Below the pieces are notes generated by a model. That model saw nothing but the letters and a program-made list of their open reading frames with translations. It ran no database searches and had not been told where the DNA came from. Shown here piece by piece: positions 8,574 through 17,251 of a DNA stretch of 64,000 nucleotides; the first letter of the stretch is position 1, and every line of letters begins with the position of its first letter. The position numbers and the translations under genes were made by a program. The stretch is from Streptomyces flavofungini (GTDB lineage: Bacteria > Actinomycetota > Actinomycetes > Streptomycetales > Streptomycetaceae), in the NCBI RefSeq assembly GCF_014650815.1, contig NZ_BMVR01000004.1, positions 62,001-126,000 on the forward strand, written 5' to 3'.

Positions 8574-9671
8574 ATGAACGCATTGACGCGCCGCGTCGGC
8601 ATAGGCACCGTCACCGTTTCCATGGCGCTGGCCTTGGCCGCGTGCGGCGAGGCCGGTGACGGCGACGACAAGGGCAGCGGCGGCGACGGCAAGACCATCG
8701 GCCTGCTCCTGCCGGAGAACAAGACCACCCGCTACGAGACCTTCGACCGCCCCATCATGGAGGCGAAGATCAAGTCGCTGTGCAGCGACTGCGAGGTCAA
8801 GTACAACAACGCCGCGCAGGACATCGAGACCCAGAAGAAGCAGTTCGACGCGCTGATCACGCAGGGCGTCAAGGTGATCATCCTGGACTCGGTCGACTAC
8901 AAGTCCACCAAGGGCTGGATCGACCGCGCCAAGAAGGAAGGCGTGCAGGTCGTCGCGTACGACCGGCTCGCCGAGGGTCCGCTGGCCGCCTACGTCAGCT
9001 ACGACAACGAGAAGATCGGCCGCCTCCAGGGCGGCGCGCTCGTCAAGGCGCTGGGCTCCGACGCCAAGGACTCCAATGTCGTCATGATCAACGGTTCGCC
9101 GACCGACCCGAACGCCCCCTTCTTCAAGAAGGGCGCCCACTCGGTGCTCGACAAGAACGTCAAGAAGGTCGCGTACGAGCAGGACATCCCGGACTGGTCC
9201 CCGGACGAGGCCAACAAGAAGATGGCCGCCGCCATCGACAAGCTCGGCAAGGACGGCATCGACGGCGTCTACTCCGCCAACGACGGCATGGCGGGCGGCA
9301 TCATCACCGCCCTCAAGCAGCGCGGCATCGACGTCCCCGTCGGCGGCCAGGACGCGGAGCTCGCCGGCATCCAGCGCCTGCTGAGCGGCGACCAGGCCTT
9401 CACGATCTACAAGCAGATCAAGCCGGAGGCCGAGACCACCGCCGAGATCGCGGTCCGGCTGCTCAAGGACAAGAAGATCGACGACCTGACCGACCGCAAG
9501 GTCAACTCGCTCAGCGGCGACTACAAGGGCATCCCCGCCAAGCTGTACGACGCCCAGGCGATCACCAAGGACGAGGTGGCGGACACCATCGTCAAGGACA
9601 AGGTCTACAAGGCCAGCGACATCTGCACCAAGCAGTTCAAGAAGGCCTGCGACGAGGCCGGGATCAAGTAA
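8574..9671 (+). CDS. xylF: Xylose-type ABC substrate-binding lipoprotein
   Basis: 365 residues from the ATG at 8574, with a GGGAGG ribosome site; a frame opening far upstream overlaps rok7B7 and is not real. The signal peptide ends in a lipobox (ALAACG), followed by a Gly/Asp linker and a family-4 periplasmic sugar-binding fold (TIGLLLPENKTTRYETFDRP ... VNGSPTDPNAP-type ligand region). The family binds D-xylose, and in S. coelicolor xylFGH next to rok7B7 is the xylose importer. It heads an operon with xylG and xylH after a 220-base gap holding a stem-loop. Confidence 0.87.
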   Translation: MNALTRRVGIGTVTVSMALALAACGEAGDGDDKGSGGDGKTIGLLLPENKTTRYETFDRPIMEAKIKSLCSDCEVKYNNAAQDIETQKKQFDALITQGVKVIILDSVDYKSTKGWIDRAKKEGVQVVAYDRLAEGPLAAYVSYDNEKIGRLQGGALVKALGSDAKDSNVVMINGSPTDPNAPFFKKGAHSVLDKNVKKVAYEQDIPDWSPDEANKKMAAAIDKLGKDGIDGVYSANDGMAGGIITALKQRGIDVPVGGQDAELAGIQRLLSGDQAFTIYKQIKPEAETTAEIAVRLLKDKKIDDLTDRKVNSLSGDYKGIPAKLYDAQAITKDEVADTIVKDKVYKASDICTKQFKKACDEAGIK

Positions 9672-9733
9672 CTCCCGGTCAGGTTCCAGGTGTTGACGCG
9701 GCCCGCGCGCCGCGAGACACCTTCCCCAGCGGT

Positions 9734-9783
9734 CCGGTGCCCGCCCGCTACATTCCGCCCCGCAGTCGGAGGGCGGGCACCGG
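9734..9783 (+). other. Stem-loop between xylF and xylG
   Basis: CCGGTGCCCGCCC (9734-9746) and GGGCGGGCACCGG (9771-9783) form a perfect 13-pair stem with a 24-base loop. It follows the binding-protein gene within the operon, as in the ngcE-ngcF gap, and probably works as a partial terminator or 3' stabiliser. Confidence 0.65.
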
Positions 9784-9891
9784 GCACCTTGTCCTGCGTG
9801 CCGCACGGCCCCGTGTCCCCGCACACGCGGTCCGTGCCGCCCGCGCGCACCACCATCCCCGCCCCTGAAGGCGGCGAAGGAGATGATTCAC

Positions 9892-10683
9892 GTGTCCGCT
9901 ACGCCCGTGCTGGCGTTGCGCGGGGTCTCCAAGCGGTTCGGCGCCGTCCAGGCGCTCACGGACGTAGACCTGGAGATCCACGCCGGTGAGGTGGTCGCCC
10001 TCGTCGGCGACAACGGCGCCGGCAAGTCCACGCTCGTCAAGACCATTTCCGGGGTCCACCCCATCGACGAGGGCGCCATCGAGTGGGAGGGCAGGGAGGT
10101 CCGCATCGGCCGCCCCCACGACGCCCAGCACCTCGGCGTGGCCACCGTCTACCAGGACCTCGCGCTCTGCGACAACCTCGACGTCGTCGCCAACCTCTTC
10201 CTCGGCAGCGAGCTGAAGAGCGCCTCCGTCCTGGACGAGATCAAGATGGAGAAGCGGGCCCGGGTGCTCCTGGACACGCTGTCCATCCGCATCCCCAGCG
10301 TCCGCATCCCCGTCGCCGCCCTCTCCGGCGGCCAGCGGCAGGTCGTCGCCATCGCCCGCGCCCTGGTCGGCGACCCCAAGGTCGTCATCCTCGACGAGCC
10401 CACCGCCGCCCTCGGCGTCGAGCAGACCGCCCAGGTCCTCGACCTGGTGGAGCGCCTCCGCGAGCGCGGTCACGGCGTGATCCTCATCAGCCACAACATG
10501 GCCGACGTCCAGGCCGTCGCCGACCGGGTCGCGGTGCTCCGCCTCGGCCGCAACAACGGCGTCTTCCGGGTCGCCGACACCTCGCCCGAGGAAGTCATCG
10601 CCGCCATCACCGGCGCCACGGACAACGCCGTCACCCGCCGCAGGGCGCGCACGGCCACGGCAACGAAGGAGGGCGCGAAGTGA
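9892..10683 (+). CDS. xylG: Xylose-type ABC transporter ATPase, single domain
   Basis: 263 residues from the GTG at 9892. This start is preferred because the GAAGGAG ribosome site (9876-9882) is nine bases before it; the in-frame ATG at 9883 directly abuts that site. Walker A (GDNGAGKSTLVK), signature (LSGGQRQVVAIARAL), Walker B (VVILDEPTAAL) and the switch histidine (ILISHNM) are all present. Unlike the duplicated XylG/RbsA ATPases of enteric bacteria (about 500 residues), this has one nucleotide-binding domain and presumably acts as a homodimer. The stop overlaps the xylH start. Confidence 0.87.
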   Translation: MSATPVLALRGVSKRFGAVQALTDVDLEIHAGEVVALVGDNGAGKSTLVKTISGVHPIDEGAIEWEGREVRIGRPHDAQHLGVATVYQDLALCDNLDVVANLFLGSELKSASVLDEIKMEKRARVLLDTLSIRIPSVRIPVAALSGGQRQVVAIARALVGDPKVVILDEPTAALGVEQTAQVLDLVERLRERGHGVILISHNMADVQAVADRVAVLRLGRNNGVFRVADTSPEEVIAAITGATDNAVTRRRARTATATKEGAK

Positions 10684-11996
10684 GCGACCTCGCCAAGACC
10701 CCCGACACCCAGAAGGTCCAGGCGGCCACCGGCGGCACCGTGGACGCCGAGCCGTCCGCGACCCCCGCGGCGGCCGTCGACCCGCGCCTCCTGGTGCGCG
10801 AGCAGGGCTTCGCCGGTTACTGGACGGAGTTCGTCCGCAAGGTCCGCGGCGGTGAGCTGGGCTCGCTGCCCGTCGTCGTCGGCCTCATCGTCATCGCGCT
10901 GGTCTTCCAGCTCCAGAACGACAAGTTCCTGTCCGCGAGCAGCCTCGCCAACATCGCGGTGTTCACCTCCGGCGTCGGCATCATGTCGGTCGGTATCGTC
11001 TTCGTGCTGCTGCTCGGCGAGATCGACCTGTCCGTGGGCTCCGTCGCCGGTGTGGGCGCCGCCGTCTGGGCGGTCCTCAGCGTCACCCACGGGTGGGGCG
11101 ACTGGCTGTCGGTGGTCGTGGCGATCGCCTCCGGCATGGTGATCGGCGCGCTGCACGGCTTCTTCTTCGCCAAGATCGGCGTACCGGCCTTCGTGGTCAC
11201 CCTGGCGGGCTTCCTCGGCTGGAGCGGTCTGCAGATCTGGCTGATGGGCAAGGAGGGCAGCATCAACACGCCCACCGGCTCCGTCGTCGAGGACCTGACC
11301 ACGCACTTCTTCGCCGCCAAGATCGCCGCGTACGGCCTGGCGCTGCTCGCCGTGCTCGCCTACGGGGCCTCCCAGTACCTGGACGCCCGGCGCCGCAAGA
11401 ACGCCGAGCTGCCCTCGCGCCCGCTCAGCGAGATCCTGCTGCGCACCGGCCTGCTCGCCGTCCTCGCCTTCGTCGCCGCGTACTTCCTGAACGAGCCGGA
11501 GGGCGCCCGCGGCCTGCCGCTCGCCCTGGTGCTGTTCCTCGCCGTGCTCGTCATCGCGGACTTCGTGGCCCGCCGCACCACCTTCGGCCGCCAGGTCTTC
11601 GCGGTCGGCGGCAACGCGGAGGCGGCGCGCCGCGCGGGCATCAACGTCGACCGGGTCCGGATCACCGTGTTCGCGATCTCCGGCATGCTCGCCGCCTTCG
11701 GCGGGCTCTTCATCGCGAGCCTCTCCGGCGGCGCGACCAAGAGCCTCGGCGCCGGCAACACCCTGATGATGGTGATCGCGGCGGCCGTGATCGGCGGCAC
11801 CAGCCTCTTCGGCGGTCGCGGCAAGATCTGGTCCGCGATGCTCGGCATGCTGGTGATCCAGTCGATCCAGCAGGGCCTGAACCTGGAGGGCATGCCCAAC
11901 GAGATCCAGTACATGATCACCGGCGCGGTGCTGCTCGCCGCCGTCGTGATCGACTCGGTCTCGCGCAAGACCCAGAAGTCCGCAGGCCGCGCCTGA
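10680..11996 (+). CDS. xylH: Xylose-type ABC permease
   Basis: 438 residues from a GTG whose TG is shared with the xylG stop (GTGA), so translation is coupled. A cytoplasmic N-terminal extension of about 60 residues precedes roughly ten membrane spans of the BPD_transp_2 (ribose/xylose) permease type. Family motifs are visible: FVLLLGEIDLSVGSVAG and FAVGGNAEAARRAGI, the latter being the ATPase-contact loop. It completes the xylFGH importer and is followed by a 16-pair terminator. Confidence 0.87.
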   Translation: MSDLAKTPDTQKVQAATGGTVDAEPSATPAAAVDPRLLVREQGFAGYWTEFVRKVRGGELGSLPVVVGLIVIALVFQLQNDKFLSASSLANIAVFTSGVGIMSVGIVFVLLLGEIDLSVGSVAGVGAAVWAVLSVTHGWGDWLSVVVAIASGMVIGALHGFFFAKIGVPAFVVTLAGFLGWSGLQIWLMGKEGSINTPTGSVVEDLTTHFFAAKIAAYGLALLAVLAYGASQYLDARRRKNAELPSRPLSEILLRTGLLAVLAFVAAYFLNEPEGARGLPLALVLFLAVLVIADFVARRTTFGRQVFAVGGNAEAARRAGINVDRVRITVFAISGMLAAFGGLFIASLSGGATKSLGAGNTLMMVIAAAVIGGTSLFGGRGKIWSAMLGMLVIQSIQQGLNLEGMPNEIQYMITGAVLLAAVVIDSVSRKTQKSAGRA

Positions 11997-12026
11997 TTCC
12001 GCAGGCCCACGCCTGAGTACACGCAT

Positions 12027-12063
12027 CCGTGCCCGGTACCGGTCATTCCGGTACCGGGCACGG
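12027..12063 (+). terminator. Terminator after xylH
   Basis: CCGTGCCCGGTACCGG - TCATT - CCGGTACCGGGCACGG is a perfect 16-pair stem with a 5-base loop, 30 bases after the xylH stop. It is one of the strongest hairpins in the window. Confidence 0.92.
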
Positions 12064-12263
12064 GCGCGTCGTCGAATAGGAACATGTGTTCCCGTCCGGG
12101 GGGCCGGATTTCCGGGCCGCCCCCGGTCGTACCAGTCGATTTACAGCCGATCGCGTGACGCCGGACCCCTGGCCCGGACTACGCCGTCAGCGGCGGAACA
12201 TTAGACTCGACAGGCCCGGCAATGCTCGAACAGCGCTACACGCTCTACTGCAAGGAGGCACGG

Positions 12264-14192
12264 GTGCCGCTGCTGACCCGCATCACGGGACCGCGCGATC
12301 TGGACCTGCTCGGCCCGGAACAGCTCAACCAGCTGGCGGACGAGATCCGCGGCTTCCTCGTCGACGCTGTCTCCAAGACCGGCGGTCACCTCGGCCCCAA
12401 CCTCGGTGTCGTCGAGCTGACCATCGCCCTGCACCGCGTCTTCGAGTCGCCGAAGGACAGGGTCCTGTGGGACACCGGCCACCAGGCCTACGTCCACAAG
12501 CTGCTCACCGGCCGCCAGGACTTCGCCAAGCTGCGCGCCAAGGGCGGCCTGTCCGGCTACCCCTCGCGCGCCGAGTCCGACCACGACGTGATCGAGAACA
12601 GCCACGCCTCCACCGTGCTCGGCTGGGCCGACGGCCTCGCCAAGGCCAACGAGGTGCGCGGCAAGGACGACCACGTGGTCGCCGTCATCGGTGACGGCGC
12701 CCTCACCGGCGGCATGGCCTGGGAAGCGCTGAACAACATCGCGGCCGCCAAGGACCGCCCGCTCGTCATCGTCGTCAACGACAACGAGCGTTCCTACGCC
12801 CCCACCATCGGCGGCCTCGCCAACCACCTCGCCACCCTGCGCACCACCGACGGCTACGAACGCTTCCTGGCCCGCGGCAAGGACCTCCTGGAGCGCACGC
12901 CGGTCGTCGGCAAGCCGCTGTACGAGACGCTGCACGGCGCCAAGAAGGGCCTGAAGGACTTCATCGCCCCGCAGGGCATGTTCGAGGACCTCGGCCTGAA
13001 GTACGTCGGCCCCATCGACGGCCACGACATCGAGGCCCTGGAGTCCGCCCTGCAGCGCGCCAAGCGCTTCAACGGCCCGGTCATCGTGCACTGCATCACC
13101 GAGAAGGGCCGCGGCTACAAACCCGCGGAGGAGGACGAGGCCGACCACTTCCACGGCATCGGCCCGATCCACCCCGACACCGGTCTTCCGATCGCCGCGG
13201 GCGGCATGGACTGGACGTCCGTCTTCGGCGAGGAGATGGTCAAGCTCGGCCACGAGCGCGACGACATCGTCGCCATCACCGCGGCCATGCTCCAGCCCGT
13301 CGGCCTGCAGAAGTTCGCCAAGGCCTTCCCCGACCGGGTCTACGACGTCGGCATCGCCGAGCAGCACGCGGCCGTCAGCGCCGCGGGCCTCGCCAGCGGC
13401 GGCGTCCACCCCGTCTTCGCGGTGTACGCGACCTTCCTCAACCGCGCCTTCGACCAGCTCCTGATGGACGTGGCCCTGCACAAGTGCGGCGTCACCTTCG
13501 TCCTGGACCGCGCCGGGGTGACCGGCACCGACGGCGCCTCGCACAACGGCATGTGGGACATGTCGATCCTCCAGTGCGTGCCGACCCTGCGCATCGCCGC
13601 GCCCCGCGACGCCGACCAGGTCCGCCTGCAGCTCCGCGAGGCCGTCGAGGTCGACGACGCGCCGACCGTCGTGCGCTACTCCAAGGGCGCCGTCGGCCCC
13701 GCCGTGAAGGCCGTCGGCACGGTCGGCGGCATGGACGTGCTGCGCACGGCGGGCGCCGACCGGCCGGACGTCCTGCTGGTCTCCGTGGGCGCGCTCGCGC
13801 CGATGTGCCTGGAGATCGCCGACCTGCTCGACAAGCAGGGCATCTCCACCACCGTCGTCGACCCCCGCTGGGTCAAGCCGGTCGACGAGGCCATGGCGCC
13901 GCTCGCCGAGCAGCACCGCGTCGTCGTCACCGTCGAGGACAACTCCCGCGCGGGCGGCGTCGGTTCGGCCATCGCCCAGGCCCTGCGGGACGCGGGCGTG
14001 GACGTGCCGCTGCGCGACTTCGGCATCCCGCCGCGCTTCCTCGACCACGCGTCGCGCAAGGAGATCATGGCGGAGATCGGCCTGACGGCCCCGGACATCG
14101 CCCGCCAGGTGACGGGTCTGGTCGCCAAGCTCGACGGCCGGTTCGAGCGCAACGCTGCGTCCGTCGACTCCGTGGAGCCCGCGCGCGACTGA
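12264..14192 (+). CDS. dxs: 1-deoxy-D-xylulose-5-phosphate synthase
   Basis: 642 residues from the GTG at 12264, which has AAGGAGG five bases upstream; an ATG at 12222 would add 14 residues without a ribosome site. The enzyme condenses pyruvate with glyceraldehyde-3-phosphate using thiamine diphosphate, the first step of the MEP isoprenoid route and also a supply for thiamine and pyridoxal. Visible features are the catalytic-region histidine ([14 protein letters not shown]), the ThDP-binding [16 protein letters not shown], the transketolase-like pyrimidine domain (DVGIAEQHA) and the C-terminal swivel domain. Streptomyces often carry two dxs genes; by position this resembles the S. coelicolor SCO6013 copy. 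Monocistronic between two terminators. Confidence 0.93.
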   Translation: MPLLTRITGPRDLDLLGPEQLNQLADEIRGFLVDAVSKTGGHLGPNLGVVELTIALHRVFESPKDRVLWDTGHQAYVHKLLTGRQDFAKLRAKGGLSGYPSRAESDHDVIENSHASTVLGWADGLAKANEVRGKDDHVVAVIGDGALTGGMAWEALNNIAAAKDRPLVIVVNDNERSYAPTIGGLANHLATLRTTDGYERFLARGKDLLERTPVVGKPLYETLHGAKKGLKDFIAPQGMFEDLGLKYVGPIDGHDIEALESALQRAKRFNGPVIVHCITEKGRGYKPAEEDEADHFHGIGPIHPDTGLPIAAGGMDWTSVFGEEMVKLGHERDDIVAITAAMLQPVGLQKFAKAFPDRVYDVGIAEQHAAVSAAGLASGGVHPVFAVYATFLNRAFDQLLMDVALHKCGVTFVLDRAGVTGTDGASHNGMWDMSILQCVPTLRIAAPRDADQVRLQLREAVEVDDAPTVVRYSKGAVGPAVKAVGTVGGMDVLRTAGADRPDVLLVSVGALAPMCLEIADLLDKQGISTTVVDPRWVKPVDEAMAPLAEQHRVVVTVEDNSRAGGVGSAIAQALRDAGVDVPLRDFGIPPRFLDHASRKEIMAEIGLTAPDIARQVTGLVAKLDGRFERNAASVDSVEPARD

Positions 14193-14213
14193 AGTAAACG
14201 ACCGATGTGTCCG

Positions 14214-14257
14214 ATGGGCCGGTTTCGCCACCGTGAAGAGTGGTGAAACCGGCCCAT
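14214..14257 (+). terminator. Terminator after dxs
   Basis: ATGGGCCGGTTTCGCCAC and GTGGTGAAACCGGCCCAT pair over 18 positions with one G.U and an 8-base loop, 21 bases after the dxs stop. Confidence 0.92.
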
Positions 14258-14340
14258 TTGCGTGAATCCACCCGCGTCGGGGCATGAGCACTTCGTGCCC
14301 TCTCGATCATGTCGAGCACGACAAGCGTGGGAGGTACGCC

Positions 14341-15891
14341 GTGAGCAGCACCCTCTTCCGGACGAAGAAGGTCGAGCAGTCCATCCTCGACACCGAGGAA
14401 CCAGAGCACGCGCTCAAGAAATCCTTGTCCGCGCTGGACCTGACCGTCTTCGGCGTCGGTGTCATCATCGGCACCGGCATCTTCGTCCTCACCGGCACGG
14501 TCGCCAAGAACAACGCGGGACCCGCCGTCGCCCTCGCCTTCGTGGTGGCGGGCGTCGTCTGCGCCCTCGCCGCCCTCTGCTACGCGGAGTTCGCCTCCAC
14601 ACTCCCGGTGGCGGGATCGGCGTACACGTTCTCGTACGCCTCACTCGGCGAGCTGCCCGCCTGGATCATCGGCTGGGACCTCGTCCTGGAGTTCGCGCTC
14701 GGCACGGCGGTGGTCGCCGTCGGCTGGTCCGGCTACATCGCCTCGCTGCTCGACAACGCGGGCTGGCACCTGCCCGCGGCGCTCGGCAGCAGGGACGCGG
14801 CCGACGGCTTCGGCTTCGACATCCTCGCCGCCGCCCTGGTCCTGCTGCTCACCGTCATCCTCGTCCTCGGCATGAAGCTGTCCGCGCGCATCACGTCCCT
14901 CGTCGTCGCCGTCAAGGTGACGGTCGTCCTGGTCGTGATCGTCGCGGGCGCCTTCTTCATCAAGGGCGACAACTACGACCCGTTCATCCCGAAGGCCCAG
15001 GAGGTCGAGGCGGGCGGCGGTCTGGACTCCCCGCTGATCCAGCTCATGTTCGGCTGGGCGCCGAGCAACTTCGGCGTGATGGGCATCTTCACCGCCGCCT
15101 CCGTCGTCTTCTTCGCCTTCATCGGCTTCGACGTCGTGGCCACCGCCGCGGAGGAGACCAAGGACCCGCAGCGGGCCATGCCGCGCGGCATCCTCGGCTC
15201 GCTGCTCATCTGCACCACGCTGTACGTGGCCGTGTCGGTCGTCGTGACCGGCATGCAGCACTACTCCCAGCTCTCCGTGGACGCCCCGCTCGCCGACGCG
15301 TTCAAGGCCACCGGACACCCCTGGTACGCGGGCTTCATCAGCTTCGGCGCCGCCGTCGGCCTGACCACGGTCTGCATGATCCTGCTGCTCGGCCAGACCC
15401 GGGTGTTCTTCGCGATGAGCCGCGACGGACTCCTGCCGCGCTTCTTCTCCCGCGTCCACCCGCGCTTCCAGACCCCGCACCGGCCGACGATCCTGCTCGG
15501 CGTGATCATCGCCGTCGTGGCCGGGTTCACCCCGCTCAGCGAGCTCGCCGAGCTGGTGAACATCGGCACCCTGTTCGCCTTCGTGATCGTCGCGGTCGGC
15601 GTGGTCATCCTCCGCAGGACGCGGCCCGACCTGCCGCGCTCCTTCCGCACCCCCTGGGTGCCGGTCCTGCCGATCCTGTCCGTCGGCGCCTCGCTGTGGC
15701 TGATGCTCAACCTGCCCGCCGAGACCTGGGTCCGGTTCGGCGGGTGGATGCTGCTGGGTGTCGTCGTCTACTTCCTGTACGGGCGCTCGCACAGCCGCTT
15801 GGGCCAGCAGCTGAAGGCGATGGCGGGGGCGGTGCCGCCGCCGTCGGGCCCGTCGGGTTCGTCGGGTGCCTCGGGTCGCGACACCGAGTAG
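14341..15891 (+). CDS. APC-family amino acid permease, CAT type
   Basis: 516 residues from the GTG at 14341, with GGGAGG six bases upstream (14329-14334); an ATG at 14284 lies over terminator-proximal sequence. Twelve or more hydrophobic spans are visible. The consensus GVGVIIGTGIFVLTG in span 1 is the APC substrate-binding glycine loop, and the DVVATAAEETKDPQRAMPRGI loop is typical of cationic amino acid transporter (CAT/YfnA) members. The C terminus is a Pro/Gly/Ser-rich tail (PPPSGPSGSSGASG). Probable proton-coupled uptake of basic or neutral amino acids; the exact substrate cannot be read from sequence. Confidence 0.85.
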   Translation: MSSTLFRTKKVEQSILDTEEPEHALKKSLSALDLTVFGVGVIIGTGIFVLTGTVAKNNAGPAVALAFVVAGVVCALAALCYAEFASTLPVAGSAYTFSYASLGELPAWIIGWDLVLEFALGTAVVAVGWSGYIASLLDNAGWHLPAALGSRDAADGFGFDILAAALVLLLTVILVLGMKLSARITSLVVAVKVTVVLVVIVAGAFFIKGDNYDPFIPKAQEVEAGGGLDSPLIQLMFGWAPSNFGVMGIFTAASVVFFAFIGFDVVATAAEETKDPQRAMPRGILGSLLICTTLYVAVSVVVTGMQHYSQLSVDAPLADAFKATGHPWYAGFISFGAAVGLTTVCMILLLGQTRVFFAMSRDGLLPRFFSRVHPRFQTPHRPTILLGVIIAVVAGFTPLSELAELVNIGTLFAFVIVAVGVVILRRTRPDLPRSFRTPWVPVLPILSVGASLWLMLNLPAETWVRFGGWMLLGVVVYFLYGRSHSRLGQQLKAMAGAVPPPSGPSGSSGASGRDTE

Positions 15892-16121
15892 CCCGCTGGA
15901 CGGCCTTTCGGCCCCGTACGTTCCCTTGGGGTGGGAACTGCGGGGCCGAGTGCTGTCCCGGCCGTGCGGTGCGGCCGGTCCGGCCGGTCGAGCCGGTCGA
16001 CCCTTCGGGCACAGTTGCCCTGCAAATCCTGCCCCCCGAGCGCACGGTCAGGGCATTCCTTGCCGCCGCGTATGCCTGGTTGCCGCCGACGGCCGAGGGA
16101 TATGCCCAGAGATGTACCGAT

Positions 16122-17228
16122 TCACCGACCGGCGACGGCGCCCCGCTCCCCGGCCTGCATCCGCCGCCAGTCCCGCGTCACCGACGCCATCGCCGACACC
16201 GCGGCCCGCAGATGTCTGTCCCGATCGCGGATCCGCGCGCCGAACTCCACGTGCAGGAACTCCGTGTCCTGCGCGGTGGCGTTGCGGCCCTGGACGTTCT
16301 TGCGGCCCTCCAGGGGGCAGGAGCGGGTCCAGGCGCGGCACACGTCGTAGCCGCGGCGGCGCAGGGCGTCCGCCAGGTCGCGGCCCTCGGCGACGGCCTC
16401 GCGGCCCTTGCCCGTGGAGGCGACCACGTCGTACTTGGGTGCGGAGTCGTCGGCCATCCCGTGCACCTGGATGCCGGGTACGCCGCGCTTCGCCAACTCG
16501 TCGCAGATGGCGTGGAATACGCTCTTCCGCCGGTGCGCCACGTCCGCCTCGTCGTCTCGCCCTGCTTTGCGATGTGCCCCCGCAATGACCATGACGCCGC
16601 CGGGGGAGCGACTGAGCAGCGCGGCGCCGAGCCGCTCGGTGTGGCGGTCGGCGACGGGGTGGGGGACCTGCACGGACCAGCGGATGGGGGAGTCGAGGTC
16701 TACGTAGACACGGCCCCAGCCGCGCGGTGCCGACGCGTCCTCGGAGAGGTCGGATACCTCGGCGAAGCGCCGCCCGGAGTCGGTGTCGGTGACCGTGCGC
16801 ACCTGGAAGTCGACGTCGGCCAGGCGGCGTTCGGCCCGGGAGCGGTGCCGGTCCAGGAGCAGGGCCACGCCCTCGGCGACGGTGCGCCGGTCGGCGGCCG
16901 AGGGGCGGCGGTAGCCGCTGTCCTCGGAGAAGCCCGCGGTGTACGCGGTGACCCGCCGCTCCAGGTCGGCGCGGACGCGGCCGCGGGACGACGGTGAAGG
17001 CGCGGTCGACGGGGTCGGCGTCGCGGACGGATCGCGGTCCTCCGGGGAGCGGCCCTCCGACGGCCGCCGGTCCGGCGAGCGCTCGGCCCACCCGGAGCGC
17101 GGCTTCTCGCTGTCCGACGCCGAGGAGCACTGTGTGAGACACAACACGCCCGCCAAGGCGACGGCCAGCGCCACAAGACCCCTGCGCCGCTTTGCGTTTG
17201 TTATCGACCGAATTGGAGGGTGAGTCAT
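16122..17228 (-). CDS. Lipoprotein, N-formylglutamate-amidohydrolase-like (tentative)
   Basis: 368 residues from the ATG at 17228; an ORF extension to 17258 would overlap the divergent capA gene. A basic n-region and hydrophobic core end in a lipobox-like LCLTQC, followed by a Pro/Ser/Arg/Asp-rich linker of about 60 residues. The folded part contains conserved-looking His/Glu positions: VPHPVADRHTERLG, IAGAHRKA, ADVAHRRKSVFHAICDEL, IQVHGM and FLHVEFG. These recall zinc amidohydrolases of the N-formylglutamate amidohydrolase / poly-glutamate hydrolase superfamily, but the canonical motif is not exact, so this is an inference. It is divergent from a CapA-like gene, which fits a role in trimming or turning over a glutamate polymer. 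Otherwise it is a conserved hypothetical. Confidence 0.6.
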   Translation of the reverse strand: MTHPPIRSITNAKRRRGLVALAVALAGVLCLTQCSSASDSEKPRSGWAERSPDRRPSEGRSPEDRDPSATPTPSTAPSPSSRGRVRADLERRVTAYTAGFSEDSGYRRPSAADRRTVAEGVALLLDRHRSRAERRLADVDFQVRTVTDTDSGRRFAEVSDLSEDASAPRGWGRVYVDLDSPIRWSVQVPHPVADRHTERLGAALLSRSPGGVMVIAGAHRKAGRDDEADVAHRRKSVFHAICDELAKRGVPGIQVHGMADDSAPKYDVVASTGKGREAVAEGRDLADALRRRGYDVCRAWTRSCPLEGRKNVQGRNATAQDTEFLHVEFGARIRDRDRHLRAAVSAMASVTRDWRRMQAGERGAVAGR

Positions 17229-17251
17229 GGTTGTATAAAGATAGCCTCGTG
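17229..17251. promoter_or_regulatory. Very short divergent promoter region
   Basis: Only 23 bases separate the two divergent start codons. The region is AT-rich (GTTGTATAAAGATAGCC) and contains a -10-like TATAAAGAT 9-18 bases before the capA ATG. Neither gene has a clear ribosome site, so one or both transcripts may be leaderless. If so, the promoters overlap the opposing coding sequences. Confidence 0.45.
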
